Shown here piece after piece: positions 62,700 to 64,000 of a stretch of DNA of 64,000 nt. Source of the DNA: Rhizobium sp. RU36D (lineage in GTDB: Bacteria; Pseudomonadota; Alphaproteobacteria; Rhizobiales; Rhizobiaceae); contig NZ_FWXU01000026.1 in assembly GCF_900176345.1 (NCBI RefSeq), forward strand, positions 25,230-89,229, written 5' to 3'. The translations under genes and the position numbers were made by a program. The notes below the pieces were generated by a model, which worked only from the letters and a program-made list of their open reading frames with translations, did no database searches and had not been told where the DNA came from. Each line of letters opens with the position of its first letter. The stretch's first letter is position 1.

Positions 62700-63796
62700 A
62701 TGCCTCCGCCCCAGAAACCATCGTACCGGCGCAGTTTCGCCCGAAGAAGCGGCTTGGCTTCAACACCCGGGTCTCCTTCAACGATGACGACGGACCCGCG
62801 CAGGGTCTCTACGAGGGCATCGAACTCTACAAGGCGGCCGAGCAGCTCGGCTATCAATCCGGCTGGGCCTATCAGCGCCATTTCGATCATTATCTGTCGT
62901 CACCGCTCCCGTTCTTTGCCGCCGCCGGCCAGCATACCCGGCACATCACCCTCGGGTCAGCCGTCATTCCCATGCGCTACCAGGATCCGATCCTGCTCGC
63001 CGAAGCCGCCGGAACGACCGACCTTCTGATCGGCGAGCGGCTGGAACTGGCGATCTCAACAGGCCAGACCGCAGCATTTGATGCGGTGTTCGGCGCTGTC
63101 GACACGGATGCGCGGACGGAGGCAAAGCGCCGGCAGGCGCGGTTCCTGGCCGCCATCTCGGGCCAGGTGCTGCACACGACGGGGCCAAACGAGGGTTTGG
63201 CGGCTGGCGTCCAACTGCGCGTCACGCCGCACAGTCCGACATTGCGCTCGCGCATCCGGCAGGGCTCGGCCAGCCTCGGCTCCGCCATTCAGGCCGCGGA
63301 ACTCGGCCTTGGCCTGATTGCCGGCACCGTGCAGCATGACCATGAGGAGGGCGAAAGCTTCAGCGCCTATCAGGCACGCATCATCGACACCTATCGCACC
63401 AGATGGCGCAGCCTGTGGCACACAGAGCCGCCACCGGTCATCGTGGCCGCCTCCATTATGGTTGGCACAACGCCTGAGCTTCGCGAAAAATATGCGGCTT
63501 ATGACCACGAAAGACGGACTCAAGGCATTGCCGCCTCTCGCCCCAAGGGTGCCATAACGCCAGCAGCGCCGGTAAATCGGCCGCCCGGCTCGCAGATATC
63601 GCCGGTCTTCCACGGATCTCCAGACCAGGTCCTGGAGGCGGTGCTGAACGACCCCGGCTTGTCCGCCGCCGCCGAAATCATCCTGTTCCTGCCGCCGGCC
63701 TTCGGCCTTTCGGAAAACATCCGCCTGCTGAGCGACCTGGCCGAAATCGCCCCGCATTTCGGCTGGTCCGCCGGGCCGCAACGGTCGAATGACTAA
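62696..63796 (+). CDS. LLM-class flavin-dependent monooxygenase
   Basis: 366 aa luciferase-like protein. LYEGIELYKAAEQLGYQSGWAYQRHFDHYLSSPLPFFAAAGQHTRHITLGSAVIPMRYQDPILLAEAAGTTDLLIGERLELAIS follows the bacterial-luciferase/LLM fold order. Co-transcribed with the Dpp-type importer, it probably oxidises the imported compound with FMNH2 from the cluster's reductase. Third LLM enzyme of the region and not closely like SsuD or the NtaA/DszA type. Confidence 0.9.
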   Translation: MNASAPETIVPAQFRPKKRLGFNTRVSFNDDDGPAQGLYEGIELYKAAEQLGYQSGWAYQRHFDHYLSSPLPFFAAAGQHTRHITLGSAVIPMRYQDPILLAEAAGTTDLLIGERLELAISTGQTAAFDAVFGAVDTDARTEAKRRQARFLAAISGQVLHTTGPNEGLAAGVQLRVTPHSPTLRSRIRQGSASLGSAIQAAELGLGLIAGTVQHDHEEGESFSAYQARIIDTYRTRWRSLWHTEPPPVIVAASIMVGTTPELREKYAAYDHERRTQGIAASRPKGAITPAAPVNRPPGSQISPVFHGSPDQVLEAVLNDPGLSAAAEIILFLPPAFGLSENIRLLSDLAEIAPHFGWSAGPQRSND

Positions 63797-63822
63797 ACAA
63801 GGCGGCCAGGGTGGCAATATTT

Positions 63823-63884
63823 TCTACAAAATAAATAGAAAAAGAACGACCTGTCTTCCTGCTTCAAAACCCGAGAGCTATTCT
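63823..63884 (+). promoter_or_regulatory. Orphaned sulfur-cluster promoter
   Basis: TCTACAAAATAAATAGAA (63823-63840), running into TAGAAAAAGAACGACCTGTC (63836-63855) and TTCC, and a -10-like TATTCT at 63879-63884, the same spacing as at the two other full copies. The downstream gene is replaced by the end of an insertion element at 63907. Confidence 0.65.
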
Positions 63885-63906
63885 GCTCTCAACGATCACC
63901 CCCAAA

Positions 63907-64000
63907 GGGACTGTTGCAAAATTCGGCTGATGTGATTCAGTTGGTTTGCAGCGATTTGAGGGGATTTGATGTCTGTTCGACGGGATGGCCAGTTCAGTTT
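63907..64000 (+). mobile_element. Left end of an insertion sequence (truncated by window edge)
   Basis: GGGACTGTTGCAAAATTCGG starts abruptly 48 bp after the promoter block and resembles the terminal repeats of IS6-like and several IS5-like elements (GG-x-ACTGTTGCAAA type). About 60 bp later a short reading frame starts (ATG at 63969). The family cannot be fixed without the rest. Confidence 0.55.
63969..64000 (+). CDS. Start of probable transposase gene (partial)
   Basis: ATG at 63969 after GAGGGGATTTG; only 10 residues (MSVRRDGQFS) before the window ends. Its place inside the insertion-element end suggests a transposase, with low certainty. Confidence 0.4.
   Translation, partial: MSVRRDGQFS

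Overview
The window is chromosomal-style DNA from an alphaproteobacterium, most probably Rhizobiales (Rhizobiaceae). The reasons are the high GC with strong GC3 bias, RIME/REP-like palindromic repeats (in intergenic spacers and inside uvrB), an over-long UvrB, DUF1127 mini-proteins, a candidate sRNA with anti-Shine-Dalgarno loops like the rhizobial cuckoo/alpha-r14 type, and sulfonate/taurine/Rrf2 genes typical of rhizobia. No rRNA, tRNA or CRISPR array was seen.

Layout. 1-4.5 kb: the end of a C1 (corrinoid/tetrahydrofolate) methyl-transfer operon (MetF-like reductase, methyl-THF:corrinoid methyltransferase, RamA-like [2Fe-2S]-ASKHA activator). An intact IS5-family element follows at 4529-5391. 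5.4-8.9 kb: YdeI-family protein, LysR regulator, two DUF1127 proteins and a GbdR-like AraC/GATase1 regulator. 8.9-12.1 kb: an AT-richer two-gene island on the minus strand, a divergent class III nucleotide-cyclase-like protein followed 4 bp later by an 811-aa P-loop ATPase. This is the best candidate for an undescribed (defence-like) system. 12.2-23 kb: housekeeping and accessory genes (TauE/SafE exporter, lipoprotein, NAD(P)H oxidoreductase, candidate sRNA, thioesterase, XRE regulator, small membrane proteins, GGDEF-EAL protein, flippase-like protein, two paralogous membrane proteins). 23-27 kb: uvrB with repeat elements translated in frame in its C-terminal tail, and two further copies of the gene's 3' end downstream. 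27-28.3 kb: a second AT-rich orphan P-loop ATPase. 28.8-33.8 kb: small conserved proteins, a J-domain protein, cspA and dusA.

34-64 kb is a large sulfur-scavenging gene cluster. It holds four ABC importers (FecBCD-type, TauABC, SsuABC and a Dpp-type with fused ATPase), three LLM flavin monooxygenases (NtaA/DszA-like, SsuD, and one after the Dpp-type operon), an FMN reductase, an SfnB-like acyl-CoA-dehydrogenase-fold protein, a 3-mercaptopyruvate sulfurtransferase translationally coupled to a D-2-hydroxyacid (FAD) dehydrogenase, an ATC (aminothiazoline carboxylate) hydrolase, an FAD/NAD(P) protein, twin four-cysteine Rrf2 regulators, a TetR regulator, and two tiny unrecognised ORFs. In this reading the importers bring in organosulfur compounds, the flavin reductase feeds the monooxygenases that release sulfite, and the sulfurtransferase and ATC hydrolase salvage sulfur from cysteine-like compounds.

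Reading the spacers by eye gives a shared 18-bp AT-rich motif (TCTAY-N7-ATAGAA-like) upstream of at least six of these transcription units, a second block (GAACGACCTGTCTTTC-like) shared by four of them, and a 31-bp element shared by two minus-strand operons. The last copy, at 63.8 kb, faces the end of a truncated IS element, so the next regulon member has probably been disconnected.
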